From the NCBI GenBank assembly GCA_029706075.1, contig JAINUG010000011.1, positions 2,282,501 through 2,346,500 of the forward strand: DNA of 64,000 nucleotides, read 5' to 3'. The DNA is from Aldrovandia affinis. Taxonomy: Eukaryota > Chordata > Actinopteri > Notacanthiformes > Halosauridae. The position numbers were made by a program, and so were the translations under genes. This document shows positions 47,831-58,525 of the stretch, in pieces. A model generated the notes under the pieces. That model saw nothing but the letters and a program-made list of their open reading frames with translations, did no database searches and had not been told where the DNA came from. Within the stretch, counting starts at the first letter, position 1; each line of letters opens with the position of its first letter.

Positions 47831-49600
47831 ACTGCAAGTGCACTACTCGTGTACCACATTTGGTTTACAGCATGTTTTCATGAATAAATTAAGTGTAACA
47901 CACTGTATTTACTGGTTATGTACACAATTATGGCTAATATCTTTATGTAAGTATGATTAGATTACCTTACGGTCAAAAATTAAAACCCAATAAAAGTGAG
48001 AGATAATGGCTGACAAAAGCTGCAAAAGATGGGAAATTAAACTGAGAAAAATATGTTTTAAGTGTAATATCATGATTGGCAAAGGCCAAAAAAGATGGGA
48101 AATTCACACAAGTACCACAATAATTATCTTGACCTATGCACTGACAAGGCTCCCAACACTTTCACACCTGCTGTGGTATATATATGGTAACTATGTTGTC
48201 TACTTCAAACAATGTGCTCACCACTGGGCAGGCTGCTGATCATTCAATCAAACTTTCTCTTTGAATCAACAATAAAATCGATTTTCAGAGGAATAAAGGA
48301 CTTAAAGAGTTGATCATAATAAGGTCATAATACAGCTCTGGCACCTGATTACTCTTTGCAGTTTTGGAAAGACCAAGGCAGCCAGAAGCTGATGCACATA
48401 GGAGTTGCATGCTGTGATATGGTGGATCTTATATACTGTATAATATAATAATATATTATATATTATATTATTATTATATTATATATTATATTATTATTCT
48501 ATCTTGAGAGTTATTTGCTACTGCTTTGCGAGTCCGGAGAAGTTTAAGCTAGTCAAAGCTAATTTCAATTAGGTTCCTTGCTGCAGTCGTGTGTACTTTC
48601 TGAAGGGAAATTGTGAAGTGGTTTGGAGTCAATTGGATTCAGTGACTCTTTTTATCCAGTTGTGTAATTTTAAGCTCTGAAAGATCTTAAATCCTTCTTA
48701 GTCATTTTTTTACAGTCATCAAGAGAAAATTATGGAGGAAGATTGATATTGTTAATTAGAGATAATTACAGTGGGTGTGTGTGTTTGTGTTATAGATGAT
48801 TTGCCAAATAATGTTTCCATAGTAACTGAGCAAGCCAAGATATTTATTGTTTCAATAGTGAAATACGCAATAAGGGTATCTTTGCTTTCCCATATCGCAT
48901 GTAGTATATCCCATATCCATACTGTCAGGCTGTGCCTATGGAAACATGTTTTTTCATGTTTGTAAATAACTGGGGACTGATTTTCTATTACAATGTTTTT
49001 GTGATGTTACTGGAGTTGCTCTGGGACAATATGCAAGTGGAAGAACAGAACAGAATCTACAAGACAAATTCATGTACATAAATATTAAAAAGCAAAAAAT
49101 ATACTGCAATATATTGTAAATATATGAACTTTTTAGAAAATATAGTGATAAATATCAGAAAAGGGTTAGGCAAACTATAAAGATACTATTTTTTTATTTA
49201 AATAAGTTAGTGTGCCTATCACGGTCGTGGTTCGAAACCCGACTGAACCAGACCGGCCCTGGTGGGGAGCCCGATCGGCGGTGGTGTTTGACTGTCTGCC
49301 ACACAGGGAGAGGGGACGGTGAGCTGGTACGAGTTTGCTGAGCAGCACATAAGGGTGTCTCCAGAATGTGGGTGGGCAAATTCCATTTCAAAGGAAGCAG
49401 AGTTAAAAAAATCTAAATAAATTACAAAAAAAGTTAATGTGGATCATGAGGATTAGATATTTTTTGAAAGAAAAAAGGTGAAAAGGTTTTTTTATAAAGG
49501 CATAATTTAACATAATCTTACAAATTACTGTGTAATTATGTTGTACATTCACTGCACTGGGAAAGGCTTACAAAGACATTGAAGAAGCAATTTTCATGGC
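47831..49600. other. Non-coding stretch with an AT-palindromic tract
   Basis: Nothing coding was recognised. At 48425-48497 a tract made of TATAATATA/ATTATTATA words is nearly self-complementary and likely to extrude or to vary in length. The word AAAAGATGGGAAATT occurs twice, near 48026 and 48089. Confidence 0.45.
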
Positions 49601-50131
49601 TAAAGTGTTATGATGTAGATGCTGACCTGGACCCAAATGCAGACTCCGGAACAGAACTTGAATTGCACTCCACACAGAAGGTGTTTAATGGCTGAGTGCA
49701 ACAAAAGGGCAACTGGAGAAACAGACAGGAAGCTGGCAAAACAGAACAGGCTGGACGGGCTACAAAAAACAAATAAATAAACAACAAAATACAACTGGCA
49801 AAATACGAACTGGAAAAACAGAGTGAACCAAACTAGGGCTGTACAAGATACATGAGTACGGTTTGGCACTGGACTGAGTGAGCACTGAACTTAAATAGGA
49901 AAGGGGAAATTACTAAATTGATTCTGGCATGCGGAATGTGCAGGGGAGTGGGTGTGATAGGCTGAATCTAACAAGGGGAAAAAAGAACCAAGTGCGGAAT
50001 GCGAGGAAGCCATGCCCAGCCTAAAACAAAGAGACACAGGGTAAAAGCAAAAACAAGACATGACACGCAAGGAACGGGATGGCAAAAACACAAGGAAGGT
50101 GGACAGGACGGGGCTGCAATGTTACATAAAG
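49601..50131 (-). mobile_element. Solo LTR with 5-bp target duplication
   Basis: The body (49606-50126, 521 bases) is TGTTATG...GTTACA on the plus strand, bounded by TAAAG on each side (49601-49605 and 50127-50131). On the minus strand it has CCTATTTAAG as a TATA box (plus TTAAATAGG at 49891), a downstream CAGTCCAGTGCC start region and an ATTAAA poly(A) signal about 80 bases before the end, so the LTR is read leftwards. Pyrimidine-rich sequence in transcribed sense is typical of fish Gypsy LTRs. No gag-pol remains, so it arose by recombination between two LTRs. The perfect duplication suggests limited age. Confidence 0.85.
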
Positions 50132-50487
50132 TTACTTAAAAGCAGCGTTGCAGGAGGAAAAATACAGGTCTAATAAATGGATGGAATAATGAATGTAATA
50201 TGTGACTTCTCACAGTTAATTGCACCACGATACACATTTTCAAACAGGTGAGGTCTCCTGCTGCTGTCCACATCACTCAGAAGACCCCTTAAGTTAATTT
50301 GCATTTTCCAAGTGAACTTTTCCCACGCAAGTTGCATGAGTCATATCACTGTGATTTATTACCAAATAATTACCTTTTAGTACCTTTTACCTTAAAATAA
50401 TTCCCACTTATTACTAATTATTACAACACACTAGTAAATAGTAATTAGCACACCATAAAATAAAGTGCTAGCACAATTGCAGAGGTA
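50132..50487. other. Non-coding stretch
   Basis: AT-rich, no feature seen. Confidence 0.5.
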
Positions 50488-50590
50488 TTTACATTGACAT
50501 TTTAGGCATTTAGCAGAGCAACTTACAATAAGTGCATTTAAAATGGAAAGGGTAGTAACAGGTAGAGCAAGAGATCAGTACAGCCACCTA
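50488..50590 (-). mobile_element. L2/SINE 3'-tail fragment
   Basis: TTTACATTGACATTTTAGGC, then ATTTAGCAGAGCAACTTACA is an L2-type tail in reverse orientation that has lost the CGCTCTTATCCA loop by a deletion. It continues as L2 3' UTR (GAGATCAGTACAGCC). Confidence 0.75.
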
Positions 50591-51325
50591 TCATCATGTG
50601 GTGACTAAATCATAATTTAGCCATGAAAATGTATGTCGTCTTTGTGAGGTCTCAAGACAGCAATGCCGCTCTCATTATGGTGAGCTTCATTCACCAATAT
50701 ACCAAAACTGATTTCAGTTCGAGGCCTGCTTTTTTATAGCCATATTTTAAAGACTGAACAGCTTGATTCACAATCAACAGTTTATTGATGATAGTGGTTA
50801 TTGGTAGTGTATGAGCATTAACTATGAGCAGTAATCCTCTAATATGAGGTTGAAAAACAAAAGGCTCACTGCCAACTCAAAAACAACAGGAAACCTGCAT
50901 CAATATTAGAGTTTTGTTTGAGAAAATGTCCGTTTGATAGACACACGGCACCTTCTTACCAGACAGTGCCCCTCAATTTATGCGCCTTAGTCTGTGTAGG
51001 ACTGCTAGTCTGTCCTTGATCTCAAGGAATCATAGCACTATAAGGTCAATCGTAACACACAGCCCACTAGCCCACCCTCCAATGACTCTTATTTCTTCTC
51101 ACCACTCATGGCTCCATAAAGTATTCATGTCTCCCACAAGGAGATTCTCCCCACCAATTTGCCTTCTGGACTCCATCTCTGATAAAATAACTAGATGGTA
51201 CTCTGTCACCCAGCAAGGCAATGTACACTCCGATGCTGCATCAGGCCACCAGTGCCTGCTGCCACACTGCACACACTGTGGGAAAAAGGGCTTGAATTAT
51301 CTGCAAAGAACACATTTTGGATTCA
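50591..51325. other. Non-coding stretch, no gene recognised
   Basis: A 122-codon frame at 50980-51348 has no motif, start context or splice pattern that would support a gene. No element ends were seen. Confidence 0.45.
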
Positions 51326-51774
51326 CATTAGCTAACCAGGTAAGCTAGAAAGCTCTGTAGTGGAGCTCAGTGGCAATGTTAGACCCTATTTAGGGGGGAT
51401 TTACCCCCCCTGTCTTTCATCCCAGCCCCCCTGAAAATGTTTAGTCATTTTTTCTAAAAAACATTTTTACTTAATATCTGTTAAAAAAAATATCACAGTT
51501 AGAGAGTGGTATTTCAATTTTGATAGCGACCACCATTGTGGTGTTTTTGTTTTGGGGAATGTAACAGTAAATTAATTAATAATGTAGGCTTGTGCTTTGG
51601 ATGTGCCCGGAACGCATGCTGGGATAGGCTCCAGCCCCCCGCGACCCTGACCAGGAATTCTCATTGGGGGCTGAGCCACCCTAAAGGTCAAATCCTAGAA
51701 TCGCCCCTAGCAGAGCTGATTACGTTGACCAGCCAGATAGCTAGCTAGCTATCTTAACATTAATAAATGCCAGA
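51326..51774. repeat. Duplicated 100-bp segment, copy 1, carrying an insertion
   Basis: The outer parts (TCACATTAGCTAACCAGGTA...GCTCTGTAG and CTGATTAC...AAATGCCAGAC) match the uninterrupted copy at 52542-52628. Here about 358 bases separate them (51359-51716). The extra DNA is GC-richer. It starts TGGAGCTCAGTGGC, ends GCCCCTAGCAGAG and contains runs such as TTTACCCCCCCTG and ATTGGGGGCTGAGCC, resembling a fish DNA-transposon MITE. It also holds a piece of the SINE family seen at 40.9 kb. Confidence 0.6.
51605..51658 (+). mobile_element. SINE fragment (3' part)
   Basis: GCCCGGAACGCATGCTGGGA, TAGGCTCCAGCCCCC and GCGACCCTGACCAGGAAT match the 3' part of the SINE at 40909-41274 almost exactly. Head, promoter boxes and ATGG tail are absent, and it lies inside another inserted block. 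Confidence 0.85.
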
Positions 51775-52541
51775 CCGGAGATGAGCGGGCTCAGCTCAAT
51801 ATATACAGGCTATAACCTGTATATATTGCATTTTACTTTGCAATATACAGCTTTAAATGAACATAAATAAGGTACCCAACACAGTAATAAAATCTCAAAC
51901 AATTTATTAATCATTAATACATTTTTAAGTTATTTTTCATTTAGATCACTTTCCTCCTGTTCTGAAGCTGGCCCCAGGCAGTAACAAGGTGACAGTAATC
52001 CAGTGGGAACTCCTCCTTCCAGGCTGAATCCCACCCAACCATTTAAGTCTTTCATTAAAAAAAGTTGGTCATGCACAAAAAGTTTTTTTAAATCTTGTAT
52101 CGAAGCATTATTTTATGGAGAACTCATTACTCATAATTGTAAAAAGTACAATGGGTGAAAAGAATCAGCGAAGTGTTAAAAATGAGGAATGTTAAAATGT
52201 ACAAATGTTTAAAATGCGAAATGCATTGAATGAAAGTCTACAATGCCCCATTCATACCTTTGAGTTCTATTTTGTATAAATTACATTACACTTGCTCTAT
52301 GATGTTAGGATTATATTGGGGAAAATAAACATCAAGTTGAGAGTAATGAACTACTGTAGGCTCAAACATGAAGCTGAGAGAATGAGACACCCATTTCAAA
52401 TATCTTTGACAGCTATAAATGAGCTAACTTTCATTCAACTAAGGTGAAATAGCCAGTTAACTTGAATCATATTATTTTTGTGTGATGTATTAAGGTTGTT
52501 TGCTTGCACTCGCAATGACTAGTTAGATCGCCAGCAATATC
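51775..52541. other. Non-coding stretch, no gene recognised
   Basis: Contains a small inverted word (ATATACAGG/CCTGTATAT near 51799-51825). Otherwise AT-rich without features. Confidence 0.45.
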
Positions 52542-52628
52542 ACATTAGCTAGCCAGGTAAGATAGAAAGCTCTGTAGCTGATTACATTGGCCAGCCAGCT
52601 AGCTATCCTAATGTTAATAAATGCCAGA
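52542..52628. repeat. Duplicated 100-bp segment, copy 2 (empty site)
   Basis: TCACATTAGCTAGCCAGGTA through GCTCTGTAGCTGATTAC to AAATGCCAGAC without the insertion seen in copy 1. It is either a local duplication or two members of an unrecognised short repeat family about 1.2 kb apart. Confidence 0.7.
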
Positions 52629-54652
52629 CATATGATATTGACTATGTATAGAAATACAAGTTCCTGAATGTTAAACCTAATGATAAGAATTTAAAGTGTA
52701 ATTTTGAACTTAAAGCTCAACTTACATAATTTAGACCTCCTGCTTGCCTTGGCATCTCATGGCTGAGACTTGAGCTCTCCTCCACTGGTGCGGAACTCTT
52801 CTCTGGTGGCGTGCTCTGATTTCACAGTTGTCATAGCCGCTGACTGTTCAGCTCAGCAGAATGTTTTGACTGTACACTGGGTTTCATTTGATAAACTTTC
52901 TCATCGACATTATGGCTTGTGAAATGAAAATACATTTAGTGGGGGTGAGGAGGTAAAAATGTTCACGGCAGGTGCTTAAATGGATCATTGGCAACGAGTA
53001 GCTAACAGCGTGGATTTCACCTGGTGGTGTTTTCTCTTACAAAACCCTCCATGTCCTCTTTGTTTGTATTTTATTTAATAAGGAACAAGATTAAATACAA
53101 AGATGCTTATGCTGATGTCACATAATGTAATTCATCATAGTGATGCTGAGCCTGAATGGGAAAGGCGTTTTTCAAAGTGGGAAAAATTGCTTTGATTCCT
53201 TTGAAATTTCACATGGTGGCACAACACAGTTGTCATGGTGGTGCAGTGCCACTCTTATATTGTTTGGGGGGAACCCTGCTATAATAGGATTGGTAGTAAT
53301 TGTTAAATGTAAGTGGAATAGATAATCAAGTATTTGCTATATATGAAAGAACTTACATTCAAAGTGATATAGTTGGTCTGCACAGCTGCACAGCTGCACA
53401 ACCTGGATATATGAAAAATACTTCAGAAGAATCAAAGCAAACTGTTACTGTTATGTGTACTATTTCTACCAAATATTGATAAGTTAATATGTATTCAAAG
53501 ATCCTGACTGCATAATGAATGCAACCATTTGGATAATAACATGAATACTGTAAAAAAGAAGGGCATACAGAAAACGACTTTGCACAGAGGCCAGTTTACC
53601 AAGGACACAATTTAAATTGACATTCAGAGAAATGCTAGTGTATGTCTTGTTCAATTCAATTTATAAAGGCTTATTTGAGAAAGTTATGTCTGTGCTGATT
53701 CATGCTCTCCATTTCAGTTTATACATGCCAACAGTATTGAATGTGACATACTCATTTTACCATTTTTAACCTGTAGCCAATATACATGATTTTATTATTC
53801 ATTTAATCAGACTATGTTGTCTGGAATTAAAAGATTCCATATAATTTATTATGCCTGTTGGCAGCAACAGTCATGTTTGTCTTCTAAAGTGTAGGAAAAG
53901 ACGAATATGTACAAATTTATTTTGCTCTTGGGCTGAGGGAAAGGGGATGCGTGTGAGAAATTAAAACATATTAAGTCAGACGTTTTACACATTTTACCCT
54001 ACAACTTCCAAGTGAAAAAAATGTCTAAAAATGTCTGAACATTAATTAAAAATTAAAAACTAGAATAACTTGGATTGATATGCATGTGTATTGTGCTGAA
54101 TGGTATGAATGCACATTAATTATACAATTTATAATACAAAGGGGATATTTTGTGTTTGTTTATTTGTTTGTTCATTGTAATTCAAAGTCCTTTCTTGTTA
54201 CCAACTCTCAAATTTGGCAGAGTTGTAGCATGTTTCTAAAAACAGATTTTTTCCAGTGTCCCCTTTTCCGAAGTGACCAACATAGGTAGGTCAATTAATG
54301 TGGCTTACATTTTATTGACCATCATAAATGTGTTCTCTGATACATTCTGACTTTTAAAGACAAATAAATACACCATATCAACATTACAATGACACATGAC
54401 AAATATCTGACAATTTATGAATTTATATTGATATAGAAAACGTTATACTTTATATAAGCAAATACGTTTGTATGTTCTCATGCTGCAGGTCCTAAATGTA
54501 AAGTATTCCAATTTTAGTTTGATAAATACATTACATTTTGTACCTTGTACACTGCTTAGCTATAGGTGAGCCATAAGTGATGGATGATTAAATGAAAGTT
54601 ATTCCAAACACCCTGAGGGTACCATCAACCATTATCACATTATTATGCTATA
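52629..54652. other. Non-coding stretch, no gene recognised
   Basis: AT-rich with open frames below 70 codons. CACAGCTGCACAGCTGCACA near 53380 is a tiny tandem repeat. Nothing else was identified. Confidence 0.5.
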
Positions 54653-56100
54653 TAGTGCCTTGAAAAAGTATCTGGCCCCCAACACTTTTTTCACATTTTC
54701 TTGTCTCAGATGCTGATTTTGAAATAAATTCAAATGTGATTTTTTCCTACTGATCTAAAGCATTTTGCATCAAGTCAACCTAAAATAAAAATTTACTAAA
54801 AAGGAATAATAGACATTATCACATAAATAAAGTATTCATACCCTTTTATAATAGCTAGCTTAAATTTGCTCAGGTGAAATAAATTCTTGCTAAAAATTAC
54901 ACAATCATTTAATGGATTCCACCTGTGTAATCATTAGTGAATCACCTGCTTTAAATTAATCTGTGAGGATAAATGCCCCTCTCTCTGCAAGGTCCCACCA
55001 TCTTGTCTGGAGGCCGCAAGAAAAGATTCTAAATGAAGACCAAAGAGCATTCTAAGCAAGTGAGGGATGTTATTATAGATAAGCACAGATCTGGGGAAGG
55101 GTACAAAATAATTGAGAAGGCCTTGAACATCCCTCGGAGCACCGTGCAGTCCATTGTACCACCACACTGCCTAGATCTGGACGTCCACCAAACTCAGTTG
55201 CCGGACAACAAGGGGACTTCTCAGGGAAGCTACTTTGAGCCCAACTGTAACCCTGAATGAGTTACAGAAGTCAGTGGCTGCGATTGGAGAAGATGTATAT
55301 GGGCCAACAATCTCCAAGTCATTCCACAAAAAGGGCTTCTTATATGGGAGAAGCCGTTGCTGAAAAGAAACCGTATTCTGGCCCGCAAAGAATTAGCAAA
55401 ACGTCCCTTAGGAGATACTGTAGAAATGTGACAAAAATTATTGTGATCTGGTGAGACTAAAGTTGAACCTTTTGACTTAAATACTAAGCGGTATGTGTGG
55501 CGCAAAGCCAACACTGCACACCAGCCAGGTAACACTATCCCCACCGTTAAGAATGGCGGTGGTAGCATCATGTTGTGAGGATGCTTTTCATCAGCAGGGA
55601 CTGGCAATCTTGTCAGGATTGATGGAAAAATTAATAGTGTACAATATAGAGAAATCCTGGGCAAAAACCTGTGCCCCTCTCTCAAAAAGCTCAGTCAGAG
55701 TCCTGATCTCAACCCAATAGAAAATCTGTGGCAAGAACTAAAAATGTCTGTACATCACCGCGCCCCATCCAACTTGACACAATTTTGCAAGGAGGAATAG
55801 GCAAAAATTGCTCCATCACAGTGTGCAAAGCTAATAGAGACTTCTGGCTGTACTAAAAGCCAGAGGTGGTTCAACAAAATATTGACTCAGGTGGCTGAAT
55901 ACTTAAAAAATGACAACATCTCAGTTTTGCTATTTTAATTTTGTTATAGTTTACTTTTAAATGTTCTTTTTTTGGGACTCTGTAAAGAACAATGTGTGTA
56001 TCACAAATAAAAAATCCCAATTTAATGCATCAAAATCCCAGGCTGTGAGACTCTTAAATGTGAAAAAGTGTTGGGGGCCAAATAGTTTTTCAAGGCACTG
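54653..56100 (+). mobile_element. Tc1-like transposon, both ends present, decayed
   Basis: About 1.45 kb with matching terminal inverted repeats: left AGTGCCTTGAAAAAGTAT, right the reverse complement of CAGTGCCTTGAAAAACTATT, continuing into GGCCCCCAACACTTTTTCAC on both sides. TA flanks each end, as expected for Tc1/mariner insertion. The inner gene reads MKTKEHSKQVRDVIIDKHRS and KALNIPRSTVQSI (helix-turn-helix), then [30 protein letters not shown] and SPDLNPIENLWQELKMSVHH (third catalytic residue present), with several stops and frame changes and weak sequence between the helix domain and the first Asp. It cannot make transposase, but its ends might still be recognised. Confidence 0.88.
55033..55930 (+). 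pseudogene. Decayed Tc1 transposase gene
   Basis: The start ATG and the first 40 codons are clean and encode the first DNA-binding helix set. The frame then changes within about 80 bases and stops accumulate (for example after LGDTVEM and in the GGGSIML*GCFS segment). The order of landmarks is that of a standard Tc1 transposase of about 340 residues. The usual cut-and-paste DDE activity is lost. Confidence 0.8.
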
Positions 56101-56268
56101 TATATACTATACTTCTGCATTTAATTATCCATCCTCTGCTTTACTCACTTGGCAACTTGGTCAAAGAACATGGTAAGGTAAGGCGAATGAAACCCTCCAC
56201 TGATCTTCTCTTCTTTCCAAGGACAGTTTAGACTATGTTGACTCAGTATGGATTTCCTTTCTATTACT

Positions 56269-56487
56269 CTCTAGAGCAGGGGTGTCAAACTCATTCCATC
56301 GTGGGCCGAGTGTATGCAGGATTTTGTTGCAACCAGTGCACAACACCAGGTGATTTCACTAATTAGCTTCCTTCTTCAACCAAGGAGGGGAACTAATTGA
56401 AATCACCTGGTGTTGTGCACTGGTTGCAACAAAAACCTGCATACACTCGGCCCACGATGGAATGAGTTTGACACCCCTGCTCTAGAG
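56269..56487. mobile_element. Palindromic hAT MITE with 8-bp target duplication
   Basis: A 203-base element (56277-56479) whose 82-base arms (56277-56358 and 56398-56479) are reverse complements with a single mismatch, around a 39-base loop. The ends are CAGGGGTG/CACCCCTG. The flanking 8-mers are identical (CTCTAGAG at 56269-56276 and 56480-56487), and an 8-base duplication with a TCTAGA core is characteristic of hAT insertion. It has no coding capacity, so it needs a transposase from elsewhere. The near-perfect arms point to a young insertion. Confidence 0.93.
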
Positions 56488-56833
56488 TTTGTTTTATGTA
56501 CTCAAGTGATACTAACCGAAAGGTCCTTAGCACCTTTCCCAAGGGTACAGTCTTCTTTCTGGTGTATTTTTAACCAGTCAGAAATGGAGCACTGCTTTAA
56601 CTTGCTCCTGGTTTGAATGGCATGTTCCAAACAATGTGTTAGAGGAATTTGGATTTAAAAAACTGGCTTAACTGGAAAAAGTCTGTTCAAGAGGCCTGCA
56701 AGTTCTTAATATGTGCACAGCGCTTAGTATTGTTCGGGGGTTGTTAGAAATTAAAAACATAAGTCATTTTGACAATGATTTCTCCAAGGCATTTGCTTGT
56801 GAGTTTACAATAAATAATTTACATATAGGTACA

Positions 56834-57372
56834 CGCTGTCGTCAGATATGAATATTATTGAGCATATCTGGGGAAGAATGAAGGAGGAAGCTTGGAGGAC
56901 CAAGCCGAAGAACTTGGAGGAGCTTTGGGAGGCCTGCAAGGTGGCCTTCCATGCCATCCCCGACGACTTCATCAACAAGCTCTACGACTCTCTGCCAAAC
57001 CGGATGGCAACTGTTCTGCAGGCCAAAGGAACCCATACAAGATATTAATTTCTTAACTTATAGTCCATGATGAAATACTAGACAGATTTTTCATTTGTTA
57101 TTTTATTTACTTTTTGAGAAAGATACAATTTCTTGATTATAATTTGATTTGCGACAAGACTTTTGTCCAGGTAGAAACTGGCTTGTTCATCATTATCAAG
57201 CAATAAACCTTATAAGCATCTATGAAATTTTTGTTTTGATGGTATCTAAATAAACTTTAGACACTTATGATTAATTTGTGTTGTTTCCTAACTTTATTAG
57301 CTAATTAAGAGTTGGGTAATTAGCAATTGTCACTTTTGTCCACTCATGCGACAAAACTTTTGGCCGGGACTG
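56834..57372 (+). pseudogene. Tc1-like transposon 3' end with transposase C-terminus
   Basis: Encodes an intact last 66 residues: MNIIEHIWGRMKEEAWRTKP, then LEELWEACKVAFHAIP and MATVLQAKGTHTRY before TAA. The I-E-H-x-W segment holds the third catalytic residue. About 320 bases of AT-rich 3' sequence then lead to the terminal repeat ACAAAACTTTTGGCCGGGAC, ending next to TA at 57373-57374. The 5' part is missing. It is a third Tc1 family, distinct from the 54.6 kb element. Confidence 0.82.
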
Positions 57373-57485
57373 TAGATGTCGGAACATCATATCAAGTGCA
57401 AATTCTGACTGTTTCAGTCAAGTTAAGGATAGTCTTAGGCTAGTCACACTCCTTGAATCTTGCTGATATTCAGAACTACTGACTG

Positions 57486-58525
57486 AACTACTGTCTCTCT
57501 TCTCGTGTTTCTATCTAAAACTCTTGAACGTGCTGTCTATAACCAGCTGTCTCTCTGCCTCCTACAGAATTACCCTCTTGATCACATCCAATCAGGATTC
57601 AAGCCGTGTCACTCTGCCGAGACTCCCAGAGGCTCTCCACTCAGAGAGAGCAAGGTCACTCAGCTGCTTCCTCCTCCTGCTAGACCTATATGCCATGGTT
57701 TACATCATACCTAGCTGACCGGTCCTGATGACCTGGAGAGGATCCCTCACCTCTCCTTACATCCTCTCAACCAATCTGTCCCGCAGGGCTCCGCTCTAGG
57801 TCTTCTCCTCTTCTTCATCCACACAAAGTCCGTTGGTTCAGTTATCTCTGCTCACTGCATTTTATGTCATTGTTATACTGATAACACCCAACTCTTTCTC
57901 TCCACCTCTCCTTCCGACACTTAGGTTCCAGCACATAGCTCTGCATGTCTGGCTGACATGTCAGCTTTCAGCCTACCAAAATTCACACGTCACTCCACTA
58001 CTCACCACACTTTACTGCCTCAGGATAGCAGCCCAAATTCAATTCAAATCACTGGTGCCGGCATACCAGGCCATGAAGGGTACTGCTCCCTCCTACCTCC
58101 AGACACAGACACCCCAGCTGGATCTTGAGCTTCTCTGTCTGACCGATTGGCCTTGCCTCTTCTCTGCCCTGGCCCCCTGGTGGTAGAATGACCTTCCACA
58201 CTCAATCAGGACAGCAGAATAACTACCCATCTTCCATAAGAGACTGAAAACCTTCCTGACTACACTTCAACTGAATATGTTAAATTAATTTGACAACTTA
58301 ACTAAACTAAAATTTCAACTTAAATTAATAAATACATAAAAAATACTAATCTTTCTCTCTGTATGGTAGGTGTTATGGTGTGTATCTCTACGATGGCATC
58401 AATGTTATTTTATATATACTGATCTCTAGCTCTAGCTGTGATATTCTTGACATTTTAAATGCACATATTATAAGTTACTCTTGATGAGGGTATCTGCTAA
58501 ATGTCTAAAATATATGACATATTTT
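57486..58525 (+). mobile_element. Degraded L2 LINE copy
   Basis: Contains FLSKTLERAVYNQLSLCLLQ and IQSGFKPCHSAET (RT start), NQSVPQGSALGLLLFFIHTK and CHCYTDNTQLFLST, where motif C has decayed from YADD to YTDN. A deletion follows, then HVTPLLTTLYCLRIAAQIQF, YQAMKGTAPSYL and a NDLPHSIRTAE-like end, and a 3' UTR finishing in GAGGGTATCTGCTAAATG, the diverged L2 tail. Motif A is deleted or scrambled. Older than the 37.3 kb copy, judging by the number of lesions. Confidence 0.82.
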
